Shown piece after piece: positions 16,999-29,000 of a stretch of DNA of 64,000 bases. How positions within the stretch are numbered: position 1 is the stretch's first letter; every line of letters begins with the position of its first letter. The position numbers and the translations under genes were made by a program. The notes under the pieces were generated by a model, which saw only the letters and a list, made by a program, of their open reading frames with translations, did no database searches and was not told where the DNA came from. Origin of the DNA: an uncultured Clostridia bacterium (lineage in GTDB: Bacteria; Bacillota; Clostridia; TANB77; CAG-508); contig CAKPSF010000001.1 of assembly GCA_934183305.1 (NCBI GenBank), positions 366,926 to 430,925 of the forward strand. Reading direction: 5' to 3'.

Positions 16999-18033
16999 AT
17001 GATTATTTTAGTAGATGCAATGGGAGGAGATAATGCTCCTGATGCAGTAATAAAAGGTGCAGTAAAAGCAGTAAATGAAATTGAATCAGATGTAATGCTA
17101 ATAGGAAATGAAGATATTATAAATAAAAAAGTAAAAGAATTTTATGGAAAAGAAAGTCTAAAAGATATATCTCCTAAGTTTTCTATATATAACACAACAG
17201 AAGTAATTACAATGGAAGATAAACCTACGGATGCAATAAAACACAAAAAAGATTCTTCAATGGTTGTTGGCTTTAACTTACTTAAAGAAGGAAAAGGAGA
17301 TGTGTTTATTTCAGCAGGAAATTCAGGAGCGTTACTTACAGGAGCAACCTTGTTAGTAGGAAGAATTAGAGGTATAGATAGACCTGCTATGGCACCAATG
17401 CTACCAGCATATAAAAAGAGATTAATGTTAATAGATGCTGGTGCTAATACTAATTGTAAACCTTTGAATCTAGTGCAATTCGCACAAATGGCTACAATAT
17501 ATTTAAAAAATACATTTGGCATAGAGAAACCGGCAATAGGATTATTAAATATTGGTACAGAAGAAACTAAAGGAAATGACTTAATGAAAGAAACATATCA
17601 AATATTAAAAAATGAGTCAGAAAATTTAGGTATAAACTTTGTTGGAAATGTTGAGGGAAGAGATGCATTCTCTGGTAAAATAGATGCAATTGTTTGTGAT
17701 GGCTTTACAGGAAATGTATTCTTAAAAACTATTGAAGGATTTGGAAAACTTGTTAAAAAATCTTTAACCGAAAGTTTGAAAAAGTCCGTATTGTCAACAA
17801 TTGCAGCATTACCTGCAATGCCTGGAATTAAAAGATTTGCAAAAACAGTTGATTATAAAGAATATGGTGGTGCTTTATTCTTAGGAGTTAAAAAACCTGT
17901 TGTAAAAGCACATGGAAGCAGCGATGAAAAATTATTTCATTATACAATAAAACAAGCTGAAGCATTTGCAAAGAAAAAATCAGTGGATATGATGATAGAA
18001 CAATTTTCTAACATAGAAACATTTAAAAGATAA
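16999..18033 (+). CDS. plsX: Phosphate acyltransferase PlsX
   Basis: PlsX makes acyl-phosphate from acyl-ACP for phosphatidic acid synthesis with PlsY. The 344-residue product starts with the typical VDAMGGDNAPDAVIKGA and has GNVEGRDAF and VCDGFTGNVFLKT. GAAGGAGG is upstream. acpP follows after 97 bases with its own promoter, the usual lipid-gene pairing. Confidence 0.96.
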   Translation: MIILVDAMGGDNAPDAVIKGAVKAVNEIESDVMLIGNEDIINKKVKEFYGKESLKDISPKFSIYNTTEVITMEDKPTDAIKHKKDSSMVVGFNLLKEGKGDVFISAGNSGALLTGATLLVGRIRGIDRPAMAPMLPAYKKRLMLIDAGANTNCKPLNLVQFAQMATIYLKNTFGIEKPAIGLLNIGTEETKGNDLMKETYQILKNESENLGINFVGNVEGRDAFSGKIDAIVCDGFTGNVFLKTIEGFGKLVKKSLTESLKKSVLSTIAALPAMPGIKRFAKTVDYKEYGGALFLGVKKPVVKAHGSSDEKLFHYTIKQAEAFAKKKSVDMMIEQFSNIETFKR

Positions 18034-18057
18034 ATTATAAAAAAATTTAAAAATTCC

Positions 18058-18086
18058 TTGACAAATATATATACTTATAATATAAC
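18058..18086 (+). promoter_or_regulatory. Promoter of acpP
   Basis: TTGACA (18058-18063), 17 bases, TATAAC (18081-18086). RNA would begin near 18093, giving a short leader to the AAGGAGGTG site. Confidence 0.7.
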
Positions 18087-18130
18087 AAATATAGAAATGT
18101 AAGAAACAATTTGAAGGAGGTGAACTTATA

Positions 18131-18370
18131 ATGAGTTCAGAAGATGTATTTGATAAAGTAAAAGAAATTATAGTAGAACAACTTGGAGTTGCAGAAAATG
18201 CTGTAACACAAGAAGCTTCTTTTATAGATGATTTAGGAGCAGATTCTTTAGATATAGTTGAATTAATAATGGCTTTAGAAGAAGAATTTGATATAGAAAT
18301 TCCAGATGCTGACGCAGAAAAAGTTGTAACAGTAGGGGATGTAGTAGATTATATAAAAGATAATGTGTAA
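18131..18370 (+). CDS. acpP: Acyl carrier protein
   Basis: This 79-residue acidic protein carries the growing acyl chain in fatty acid synthesis. The 4'-phosphopantetheine attachment Ser39 is in [21 protein letters not shown] lies upstream. A bidirectional terminator follows. Confidence 0.97.
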   Translation: MSSEDVFDKVKEIIVEQLGVAENAVTQEASFIDDLGADSLDIVELIMALEEEFDIEIPDADAEKVVTVGDVVDYIKDNV

Positions 18371-18373
18371 AAT

Positions 18374-18400
18374 AAAAAGAGCCCAAAGGGCTCTTTTTTA
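18374..18400. terminator. Bidirectional terminator after acpP
   Basis: AAAAAGAGCCC-AAA-GGGCTCTTTTTT; it can serve acpP and the convergent membrane protein gene. Confidence 0.9.
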
Positions 18401-18880
18401 AATATGTTGAAAAATTGTTACTACACTACCTGTTGCAAAAAGAACTATACATCCTGCTGCTAGAACTCCTAGAGCTAAAGGCAACCATGCTTTTTTTAAA
18501 GGAACATGTAAGAAATTTGCTATTAATGATCCAACCCAAGCTCCAGTTCCAGGAAGAGGAATTGCAACAAATAGAAATAGACCTAATGCTGTAAAGTTTT
18601 GTAATCTCTCACTTTCTTCTATATGTTTTGTTGCTTTATTGCTTGCCCAATCAATTATTTTTTTAAATATTTTAAATCTGCTAAAGAAATCAAATATTGG
18701 TCCAATATATTTAACTATAAAGTATATTGGAATTATATTACCTATAAATCCAACAACGAAAGCCTCAAAATAACTAAGTCCTAGTCCTACTCCAACAGGA
18801 ATTGCTCCTCTTATTTCTATTATAGGACACATTCCTAAAAAGAATGTAATTAAGTATTTTACTATTATATTATCTAGCAT
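18398..18880 (-). CDS. Small membrane protein of the small multidrug export family (COG2426-like)
   Basis: The 160-residue product has about four hydrophobic segments and the family phrases CPIIEIRGAIPVGVGLGL and VAIPLPGTGAWVGSLIA. The family name suggests transport, but no substrate is established. It overlaps the upstream tsaC-like gene by 11 bases, so the two are translationally coupled. Confidence 0.75.
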   Translation of the reverse strand: MLDNIIVKYLITFFLGMCPIIEIRGAIPVGVGLGLSYFEAFVVGFIGNIIPIYFIVKYIGPIFDFFSRFKIFKKIIDWASNKATKHIEESERLQNFTALGLFLFVAIPLPGTGAWVGSLIANFLHVPLKKAWLPLALGVLAAGCIVLFATGSVVTIFQHI

Positions 18881-19499
18881 TGTTAATAACCTCCATTATA
18901 TCATTAAAAGAAATAGGACCTTCTCTTAATATGTTTATTTTATTATCATTTTCCACTCTTACTATTGTCGATGGAATACCTCCATCTATTTTACCAGAAT
19001 CTAATATAAAATCAACCTTATTTTCAAAATTTTTAATTAAATTCTCATCTATTACAGAAGTCGGATTTTCATTTGAAATATTTGCACTTGAAGTTGCAAG
19101 AGGACTTCCAAATTCATCAATTAAATCTAAACAAATTTTATTTTTAGGCATTCTAATTCCAACAGTGTTTAGCCCAGATGTTAAAATATCTGGAACTAAA
19201 CTTGTTTTATTAAATATAATTGTAAATGGTCCAGGCCAAAAATTATCAATTAAAATTTTTTCTATTGGATTTATATCTTTTACTAATTTATTAATCATTT
19301 CTTTGTTTGAAACTAAAATGTTAATAGGTTTGTTAAAATTTCTTTCTTTAATTTCGAATATTTTTTTCAAACTAGTAATATTTTGAAAATCGCATCCTAT
19401 ACCATAGACTGTATCAGTAGTGAAAATTCCAATGCCACCATTTTTTAATATATCTGAAGCGATATTTACATTTTCTTGCTTTAAAAATAATGAGCTCAT
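18870..19499 (-). CDS. ywlC: L-threonylcarbamoyladenylate synthase (Sua5/YrdC/YciO family)
   Basis: This enzyme makes threonylcarbamoyl-AMP from Thr, bicarbonate and ATP for the t6A37 modification of ANN-decoding tRNAs. The 209-residue product is the short YrdC-like form. TTDTVYGIGCD, KERNFNKPINIL, FWPGPFTIIF, GIRMP and SPLATSSANISN are present and match the ATP/Thr pocket. AAAGGAA lies upstream. It overlaps the downstream membrane protein gene. Confidence 0.88.
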   Translation of the reverse strand: MSSLFLKQENVNIASDILKNGGIGIFTTDTVYGIGCDFQNITSLKKIFEIKERNFNKPINILVSNKEMINKLVKDINPIEKILIDNFWPGPFTIIFNKTSLVPDILTSGLNTVGIRMPKNKICLDLIDEFGSPLATSSANISNENPTSVIDENLIKNFENKVDFILDSGKIDGGIPSTIVRVENDNKINILREGPISFNDIMEVINNAR

Positions 19500-19512
19500 A
19501 TTAATTCCTTTC

Positions 19513-21724
19513 CTAATAAGCTAATTTTACCTCTATTATTGTACCTTCTTCAACAGAAGTACCAGCTTTAATATTTTGACTTGAAACTATACCTGTTCCT
19601 GTGTAAGATAAATTTAAGTTCATTTGTTTTAATTTTGTTCTAGCTTGTGTTAAAGTCATTTTTGTTAAATCTGGAACAGTTACAGATGTTCTTGTTGAAT
19701 TTTCTTCACTATATAACAAAACAGTTGAATCTTTTAAAAGAATTGTTCTTGCTGCTGGAACTTGTGTTGATACAAGAGTTGAATTTTTATCACCATTGCT
19801 TACAACAACTGTATTAAATCCAGAATTTTTTAATATTTTTTCAGCTTCAGTAATTGTTTTGTCAACTACATTTGGAACAGTTGAAGAATTATTATTTGAA
19901 GCTATATTTGCTTCATCTGGTGTTATTCCTAAATAAGTTAATACCTCTGATAATATATTGGACATAATTGGTCCTGCGACTGTTGAACCATGTGTGTTCT
20001 TTTGTGGTGTATTATATAGTACAATCAAAGCAACTAGTTTTGGGTTTTCGGCTGGTGCTACTGCAATATAAGAAAGAGTATTACCTTGGTTAGAACCAAC
20101 CTCTGCTTCTGATGTACCAGTTTTTCCTGCAATTGTATATCCTTTAACAGCACCTTGTTTACCAGTACCATTTGTAACAACATATTCCATCATGTCAATT
20201 ACATCTTCAGCTGTTTCTTTAGAAACTACTCTTCTTACTTCAACTGTTTGAGTTGTTGTAATTGCACCAGTGTCTTTATTTACTGTTTTGCTAACAATTT
20301 GAGGTTTTACAAGAACACCATTATTAGCTAAAGCGGATACCGCAGTAATTAATTGAAGAGGAGTTATTTTAAATCTCTGGCCAAATGACATTGTCGCAAG
20401 ATTTATAGGTTTTACAGTATTTTTATCAAAGAATATACTATTTTGCTCTGCTGGAAGTGATATTCCTGTTTTGTTAAATAAGCCAAAAGCTTCAAAATAT
20501 TTATAATAAGTATCTATACCAATACGTTTGCCAAGTTGCATATATGCAGGGTTACAAGAGTTTGCTAAAGCTTCTTTTAAAGTTTGATATCCGTGAGCTT
20601 TTGTAGACCAACATCTAATTTTAACTCCTGATATTTCTTCATATGACTTACAATAAAAATCGTTTTTTACATTGCTTTCTGTTATGTTTTCTTCTAGGGC
20701 AATTGAAGATACAATTGTTTTAAAAGTTGAACCTGGTTCATATAAATCAGATATATTTTTGTTTTTCCACATTTGATTTAGATATTCTGTTTTCTCAGCT
20801 GAAGTCATACTGTCCCATTTTTTTTGTGTATCTTCATTATTTGGCTCAAATGGAGTATTTAAATTGAAATTAGGATAGGTAGCCATAGCTAAAATGTTAC
20901 CAGTAGAAGGCTCCATAATTATAGAAGTTGCATATTCACATTGATTATTTTCAACAGATTTTTTTATGTATTTTTCTACAATTGATTGAATATTAACATC
21001 AAGTGTTAAATATACATCACTACCATTTTCAGCTTCTACATATGTAGAATGATTGTCTGAAATTTCACTATTATTTAGGTCTATTGTTGTTACAATTTTT
21101 CCAGAACGACCAGTTAATATATTGTCGTATGATGCCTCGATTCCAGCAAGTGGTTTATCTGTTCCGTAAAAAGCCAATAACCTGTGAAGCCAGTTCATTA
21201 TATGGATAACATCTTTTGTTATCAGAATCAATGTTAATTCCTGTGCTAATTTTATTTTGCTTCATCCAACTTTCTAATTCGTTTACTTTATCTTTTTCTA
21301 CTTTTTTAATTATAGTCTGAAAAGCGGATTCACTATTAACTTTTGATAAAGTTTCATCATAATCTAATTCAAATATATCTGATAAACCTTTAGCAACAAG
21401 CTCTTTTTTATCCTTTGCAATTCTTGTTGGATTTATTGATATTGTGTCTACATCTTCGCTCATTGCTAAGGTCTTTCCATTAACATCTAAAATGCTACCT
21501 CTTTCAGGACTTATTATCTGACTTGATGTTTGTTGCCTATATGCCTTTTCCTTAAGCCAAGCACCTTTAATAAATTGAAACCAAAATATTCTTAAAACTA
21601 AAAGAATAAGTAATATAATAGCTGTTATTAAAACAGTTCTAAGTCTTTTAATTGGCAAGGCTTTATCTATTGAAACCGGATTTTTTTTATTTCTTTTTCT
21701 GTAATTTTTATTAGTATTTTTCAT
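19513..21724 (-). pseudogene. PASTA-containing class B penicillin-binding protein (SpoVD/FtsI-like), split by a frameshift
   Basis: Two overlapping minus-strand frames make one transpeptidase. 21724-21155 encodes residues 1-189: a basic cytoplasmic tail, one membrane anchor (residues 28-50) and the dimerisation domain with SPERGSILDVNGKTLA, ending VIGFLRNR. The next frame continues from VIGF with YGTDKPLAGIEASYD, then EPGSTFKTIV (catalytic Ser), NSCNPAYMQLG, GKTGTSEA and two C-terminal PASTA domains. Removing one A of the AAAAA run at 21168-21172 restores a protein of about 740 residues. It could be a sequencing error, a true mutation or a slippage site. The monocistronic setting does not separate SpoVD from a PBP2b/FtsI role. 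Confidence 0.88.
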
Positions 21725-21799
21725 AAGTTAAACTTGTCCTCCTATAAGGAAATTTACCTTTTATAATTTTATATTAAAAACATATAAAAATCAATAATT

Positions 21800-21827
21800 T
21801 TGCGAATAATAAAAAATATGATATAAT
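21800..21827 (+). promoter_or_regulatory. Probable promoter of rsmA
   Basis: TTGCGA (21800-21805), 16-base spacer, TATAAT (21822-21827), 33 bases before the start codon in the divergent gap. Confidence 0.5.
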
Positions 21828-21859
21828 ATAAATTGTAATTTATTGAAAGGAAAATAATA

Positions 21860-22720
21860 ATGAACATATATGATGAAACAAAATTTATATTAAAAAAATA
21901 TGGAATAACTGCTAATAAAAGTCTTGGACAGAATTTTCTGATAAATGATAGTGTAGTAGAGCAAATTGTTAATGGCGCAGAAATTAACAAGGAAGATTTA
22001 ATTATAGAAATTGGACCTGGACTTGGAACTCTTACAAAAGAGCTTTTAGAAAAAGCGGGTAAAGTTATAGCAGTTGAACTAGATAAAAGAATGATAGAAA
22101 TATTAACAGATAGATTTAATTTATATACAAACTTTGAACTTATAAATGATGATATATTAAAAGTGGATCTTAATAAACTAATAAATGATAATCTAAATAT
22201 ATTAGAATTAGGATTAAAAAAAGTAAAAATTGTTGCAAATTTACCATATTACATAACTACTCCGATAATAATGAAATTATTAGAAGAAAAATTAAATATA
22301 GATTCAATAACTGTTATGATACAAAAAGAAGTCGCAGATAGATTGATTGAGATTCCAGGAGGAAAAAATACTGGTGCAATAACTTATTCTGTATATTATT
22401 ATGCTGAAGCAAGAAAAGTATTAAATGTAATGCCTAATTCATTTATACCAGAACCAGCCGTTGAATCAGAGGTTATAAACTTAAAAATAAGACATAAGAA
22501 TATAGTAGAAGTAAGAAATGAAGAATTAATGTTCAAAATAATAAAGTATGCATTTATGCAAAGAAGAAAAACTTTAGTAAATGCCTTGAAAAAAACAGAT
22601 TTATTTAAAGATAAAACAGATATAATAAATATATTAAAAAAATTAGATATAGATGAAAGAATTAGAGGAGAAAAATTAACTTTAGAACAATACGCAAAAA
22701 TTGCTAATGAATTGTGCTAG
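21860..22720 (+). CDS. rsmA: 16S rRNA (adenine(1518)/adenine(1519)) dimethyltransferase
   Basis: RsmA (KsgA) uses SAM to dimethylate two adjacent adenosines in helix 45 of 16S rRNA, a late 30S quality check. The 286-residue product has SLGQNFLI, the SAM loop EIGPGLGTLT and the catalytic NLPYYITTPI motif. The C-terminal helical domain has QRRKTLVNAL. GAAAGGAA lies upstream. Confidence 0.96.
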   Translation: MNIYDETKFILKKYGITANKSLGQNFLINDSVVEQIVNGAEINKEDLIIEIGPGLGTLTKELLEKAGKVIAVELDKRMIEILTDRFNLYTNFELINDDILKVDLNKLINDNLNILELGLKKVKIVANLPYYITTPIIMKLLEEKLNIDSITVMIQKEVADRLIEIPGGKNTGAITYSVYYYAEARKVLNVMPNSFIPEPAVESEVINLKIRHKNIVEVRNEELMFKIIKYAFMQRRKTLVNALKKTDLFKDKTDIINILKKLDIDERIRGEKLTLEQYAKIANELC

Positions 22721-22813
22721 AATGTCTTGTTCGCATAGCCGTATAAAAACATTAGAAATGATAAAAAAATGAAATAAATTTGTAATAAAAAAATAAAATA
22801 TTTTGCATAGTTT

Positions 22814-22820
22814 TGTCGAA
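22814..22820. promoter_or_regulatory. Possible Spo0A box (TGTCGAA)
   Basis: A perfect 7-base 0A box occurs in the gap before the giant surface protein gene, but 7 bases can match by chance. The element TAGCCGTA occurs twice nearby (about 22737 and 22828). Confidence 0.2.
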
Positions 22821-22836
22821 ATCAAATAGCCGTAAA

Positions 22837-22876
22837 TAAAAAACAGATATTTTTTGAAAAATGTCTGTTTTTTATT
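22837..22876 (+). terminator. Intrinsic terminator in the rsmA to giant-gene gap
   Basis: AAAAAACAGATATTTTT pairs with AAAAATGTCTGTTTTTT and is followed by ATTA. It lies 116 bases past the rsmA stop, so the rsmA transcript has a long 3' end or there is a short unit between. Confidence 0.75.
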
Positions 22877-22894
22877 ACTTAAAATGTTAAAAAA

Positions 22895-22921
22895 TGCTAG
22901 AAAACACTAGATTTTCTGGCA
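22895..22921. promoter_or_regulatory. 27-bp operator-like dyad upstream of the giant surface protein gene
   Basis: TGCTAGAAAA and TTTTCTGGCA form a dyad with a 7-base centre (TGC-AGAAAA arms pair exactly, one mismatch). It covers the expected -35 area of a TATAAT box at 22931-22936, a position suited to a repressor or activator. Confidence 0.45.
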
Positions 22922-23013
22922 TAAATATAGTATAATAATTATAAGTGTACATAATACGCTTATTAAATATATAAATTAATAATCAAATTATTTTCTTGAA
23001 GGAGGAAAATGAT

Positions 23014-26000
23014 ATGAAAAAAAATAGAAAATTAAAAGGGATTTTAAGTGCGATTTTATTATTGATGCTTATCTCTATAACATTAATTGCAAATGCATAT
23101 GGTCCAATAACAGATGAAGAAAGATATACACCAGGTAAGGTTATAGACTCAAGAGGAAATGATGTTGATGTAATACCAGGAAATAGGTTTTCAACAATAA
23201 GGGGTATATCATTTAAATATGAATCTAGTGGAGGAGGCATATATTATACTGCCTTATACCAACCAAACATATGGTGTATAGAAAATGGAATAGAAATAGC
23301 AGGAATGACAACATATGAGATTGGTCCACAATATACAGTTAGAGACCCTGGAGTTGCATATATACTAAGCAAAGGGGGAGAAAAACCTTCTACTGGCTCA
23401 GGTAGTTACTGGGATGAAAAACCTGCTCAAGCAGCTTTATGGAAATACTTAGTTGATTTTTCAGATAGTTTAAGCACTTCTGATCCTAATTTAATTACCA
23501 ATAGAGGAATAAAAGATCCAACGACTGCTGAGGGAGAGTATAGATGGAATGCTGAAGCAGATAGTATATATAGGGAGGCTATAGAATACAAAAATAGTGT
23601 GAATAGCTTTAGAAAACCGACAGTTTCAGCAAGTACATCTGGAAACAATTTAGTAGTTAATATTGATGCGAGTGGAAGTGAAAAATACGAAGTATATGCT
23701 AATGGAAGGCTTATGGGAACATATACTGATGAAGGCGGAACAAAAACTTATAGTATTGATTCGCTTGCTAAAAATGGAAATGGAACTGTAAACGTTGAAA
23801 TTAGGGCATACATAAATACTATTACTGCTGTATATAATACATGTACAGATGTGAATTATGACTGGCAAAGACTTATTATTTCCAATATAGATAGAAAACA
23901 AGTTTGCGAAACAACAAGTGTAAATGTTGATTTAAATGTTAATGTTTCAATGCAAAAATATATAGTAAAAGTTACAGATACAAATAAAAATATAAAATAT
24001 AGTAGTAATGCTAGAGCAAACAAAGGAACTGAGGGTGAAGGAACACCAGTTAAAAACTATAGAAATCAAATATCTTCTAGCCTTAAAGCTAGTGACGATA
24101 GATATAAAAATACAAACCCAGTAGAAATAGATAATGGGGACTATGTAACATATAGAATATATGTATATAATAATGGTTCAACAACGGCTAAAAATGTAAC
24201 TGTAACAGATTATCTGCCACAACAATACATAAATGCAAATGAAACAATTACATCTAAAGGAAGCTGTGACAGTATATCAAGTGGAAAAGGCGGAGTAGCA
24301 ACTGCCAATATTACTACTCTTGAACCAGGTGAAATAAGATACTTTGAAATAACAGTTAAGTTTGAAAAGTATACTGTAAATAAAGTATGGAATACTGCAA
24401 AGGTTTCTACTATTCTAACTAATGAGACATCTTATAGAACAGAAGATGGTGACTCAATTATAATGAAGAAGTATGAGGTAAGTCTTGAAAAATATATAAG
24501 TAGAGTTGGAAGTGTAGGAAATCAAGAAGAGTTAAATAAATACCCAAATCTAAAGAAATACTTAAGTGACAAAGCAGACAAATCTTCTTTATTAGATAAA
24601 TTTAAAAAAGATATCAATGGCGATGGAAAAATTGATCAAACAGATTTAAATATCTTAAATGAATATATAAACCTAAATTATGAAAAAGTTAAATTTTTGA
24701 AAGATAATTTATCAGAAGAAAATAGAAAGATTTTGGCAAATGATTATTTAAAAGCAGATGTTAATGGAGATGGTGAAGTTAATTCTGTTGATTTAGAGTT
24801 GTTTAAGTTAATTACCAATGGAAATGTTTCTTTAACAGATAGCAATTTGCTAGAACAAATAAACAAATATATTAAATATGATTTAAATGAAGATGGACAA
24901 CTTAATGCTCTAGATGTTAATTATTATAAATTGTCTAAATTAAATGTAAATAAAGATCAAAAAGTTAATTCGGCAGATAGATATGCAATAATATTATTAT
25001 CTATGGATTTAAATAAGGATGGAAGTATAAATGAAAACGATTTAACATTACTTAAAAAATACTTATTAAATAATAGTGGTTATAATGTTCAGAATTATAT
25101 TAAATTAGATTTAAATGGCGATGGAATAGTTGATGAAAAAGATTTAAAAATTTATAAAGAGTTAAATAGTACAATTATAAAAAATATAAATGCAGCTATG
25201 ACTGATGCAAAGATTGTAAGCTATTCAGAATATCTTAAAAAAATAGTTAATGAAGATTTTGATTATTATGATATTAATAAAGATGGAATTGTTAATGGAG
25301 ATGATCATTCAATATTAACAAGCTATATGGTAGGTAATTATAAAGCCTATAAAGGAAAAACAATAAGCGAATTAAAAGAAATACAAGAAGAATTAATAAG
25401 CAAATTAAAAGAAGAAAAAAATAAATTAAAACAAAAAGAATATTTTAATGGCTTAATGGATGTTTCAGAATATATGTTCTTAATAAATGAAGATGGAAGT
25501 ATTAAAAAAGAATATATATATGATGGAGCTGATGACATTGATACAAGGATTTTAATAAGATTTCTAAAATGGATGAAGAACAATGATTTTAATACGAAAG
25601 ACAGTCAAAACAATGTTGTTGATTCGACAGATATAGGCTTCTTAAAAATACTTGCATATGGAAATGTTAATAATTATGAAAGCAACTATAACATATATAA
25701 AGACTTAAAGAATTGTTGCGATTTAAACAATGACAATGCTATTGATGATGCAGATATAAATATATTTAATGATAGTAATGTTAAATTAGCAGTTAATGCA
25801 GGGGAATATTTACCAACGAACAGCAGAGAGCTTAAAGTATTATTAAATTATGTTATTAATAACCTAACAAATAATGATTTATTTGAAAATGCTAAAGATA
25901 ATGTAGATTTAAATTTAGATGGAAAAGTAAATATATATGACTATAATTTGTGGAAACAATATTATTCTGATTTGTTTAAAAGTGACAGTGATGATATGAC

Positions 26001-29000
26001 GGACTGCGAATTAGATGAAAATATTGATACAAATAAAATAAAATTACTAGGAGACGAAGCAGATTGGTTAAATAATTTAAATAATTTAAGAAATTTAAAT
26101 CTAGATTTTAATAACGACGGAAAAGTAACTGCTGAAGACAAAGTTGTATTGCAAAAATATTTAACAGATGGAAAAATTAATGTAAGTAAAGACTTAACAG
26201 AAGCATTTATTAATAATATTATTAGCTGGGATGTAGATGGAGACAATAGCTTTACTGTTAAAGATAGCTTTATATATAAATATTTTGATTTCGACAAATT
26301 AGATATAAATGGCGATGGATACATAAATGAAATTGATAGTCAAATATATAGTGAAATTATTAGTATTGTAGCTAATAAGGTAAGCAATGAGAAAGTAATA
26401 AAAATAATTGAATCAACTGCAGCAGACTATTCAAGTAGAGCAGGAAAAGCAGAATATTTAACTGAAATCAATAATAAATATGTAGATAACACCAAAAATG
26501 ATACAAAATTAACACAACACAACTACTATAAGTATAATGATGTAGTTACTGTTTCAAATGGAGATTGGGTTACATATACAATAGTAGTCAAAAATGATAG
26601 CTCTAAAAATTCTGTAAGAATTACTAAGGTAACAGATATACTACCTTCTGGAATATCAGCATACGAAGTTTACGATTCTAAAGGACAAAAAATTAATAAC
26701 ATTAATGTACTTGAAAAAACAACAGAATACACTAAGATTGACATAAATTTAGAAAGTATTAGATATGGTATGCTAGTTCCTGGAGAAAGTACAAAATTAA
26801 CAGTTAGAGTAAAAGTATCTGAACCAAATTTATCAGTAAGAGTTTTGAAAAATACAGCAAGAATTTCAGGATTGCAAAACTCAAACAATGCAGATGTTGA
26901 GGATTCAACACCATATAATAATGAAGATTCAGATTATTTCCAAATGAAAGATATAGAAATTTCTGGTACAATTTGGAATGATAGATCTTTCGGTAAAGGT
27001 GCTGATGACTATGATGGAAAATATAATGAGACACTTGAAAATAAACTAACAGGAAAAGATGTTAAAGTAATGTTATGCAGAAAAGATGACAATAAAGTAT
27101 TTACAAATACATCACATGAGGGAACTTACACATTTGTAGGAGGAGAATCAGCATTTGTAAAAGGACCTAAAGTTCAAGGAACTAATAGATGGGCTGGAAG
27201 TTATTATTCATACTATGTAGTGTTTGAATATGATGGAATAAAATATACTCCAACAACATTTAAAGATATAACATCAAATGATTCTTTAGACTCAAATGCA
27301 AAAGAGGATGGACAAAGAGTTAAAGAAACAAGAACAAGTTTTAATAGTAGATTTACTACAATAAATAATGCAAGCGGAATAAAATATGAAACTATAAATG
27401 AACAAAATTATATTCCACAATCAAAACATGTATATGACTCAGATAGAATGGGAATTCAAGCTTCTACAAATTTAATAAGTCTATCTAATAGTACAGGATT
27501 AGAAGAACAATTAAAACATGTTAACTTAGGATTAAGAGGAAGAGATATATTTGACCTAGAGTTAATGTCTGATATATATTCTACGAAGATTACTGTAAAC
27601 GGACAAGAAGGAGAATATCAATATGGAAACAATATAGTAACTGTAAGAAGATCAGATATTAAAGCTCAGAATGGAAAAAATATAACAGAGGATAGCGCAA
27701 ATACAAGAAGCGAAATGAGATCAGGTTTAGATAAAATAAGCCAAGATGTAAGAAGAACAGATATACAAAATGAGGCATATGAAGGAACAGGCTTAGGAAT
27801 TGAAGTTACATACAAGTTCACAATTACAAATGCATCAGCAACAAGAGGAACAGCAACGAAGATTGCAGATTACTATGATGATAGATATACATATGTAAAA
27901 GCATACGATGAAAATGGTAATAACTTAAATGTGACATCATCAGGAACATATAATGGCTTTAATATGGTAGAAATTGCGACAAATAGGAAGATGTTAAATC
28001 AAAATGATACAATGGACATTTATGTTGTATATAATTTGAATGAAGCACCAAAAACTCTAGAAGGTTTATTAAATGGAACAGTAGAAATACCAACATATAA
28101 TATAGCTGAAATTGTTGAATATACAACAGATAACTCAACACTTGCTGCAAGCCAAACACAATATACAAGAGGATTAATAGATAAAGATTCAGCACCGGGA
28201 AGTGCAAATAGAGAGCAAGTAAGATTAGACACAACAGTAGGAGAAAATACATCAACAATAAGTGGAAATCCAACAACTGTACAATATTATTTCAATAAGA
28301 AATTAGATGAAAATAAAGACAACGACCAATACTTAATGAGACTAAAATATGAAGATGATACATATACTTCACCAATACTATACTTTGTATCTTCAGATAA
28401 CCAAAGAACAATTACAGGTAAAGTATTTAGAGATGAAACAACAACAAATCCAACAACTAAAGTAAAAACAGGTAATGGTAAGATAGATAATGGAGAAGTT
28501 GGAGTATATGGAGCAACAGTAAGATTATTTGAGTATGTAAATGGAGGAGCAGTTGTTAGATATACTGTTAACACAGATAAAGATGGAAACTTTACTATAA
28601 AAGGCTTTTTACCAGGTAACTATTATATTAGATATTATTATGGAGCGACAAAAGATACAGCATTATTAAATCAAGGTGGAGATGGCATAAATAAATATTC
28701 ATATAATGGTGAAGATTATCAATCAACAAACAATACTGGAGAGTATGGAGCAGCTAAATTAAATGATAGTGAATTAGTATGGTATGTATATAATGAACAA
28801 GAAGGAATATCTACTGCAACTGACAATAGTGCACAAAGAGCGGTAGTTAGCAAAAATGTTACAGGTTTCATAGATGAAGAAATGCAAGTTTTAAATAATA
28901 TGAGAGATGGAAAATCAGTAGATGACTCAAAAGTTACATATGCATTAAATAATGAAAACAAAACAGTTACACCAGACAATATTATGGATAAAACTTGGAT

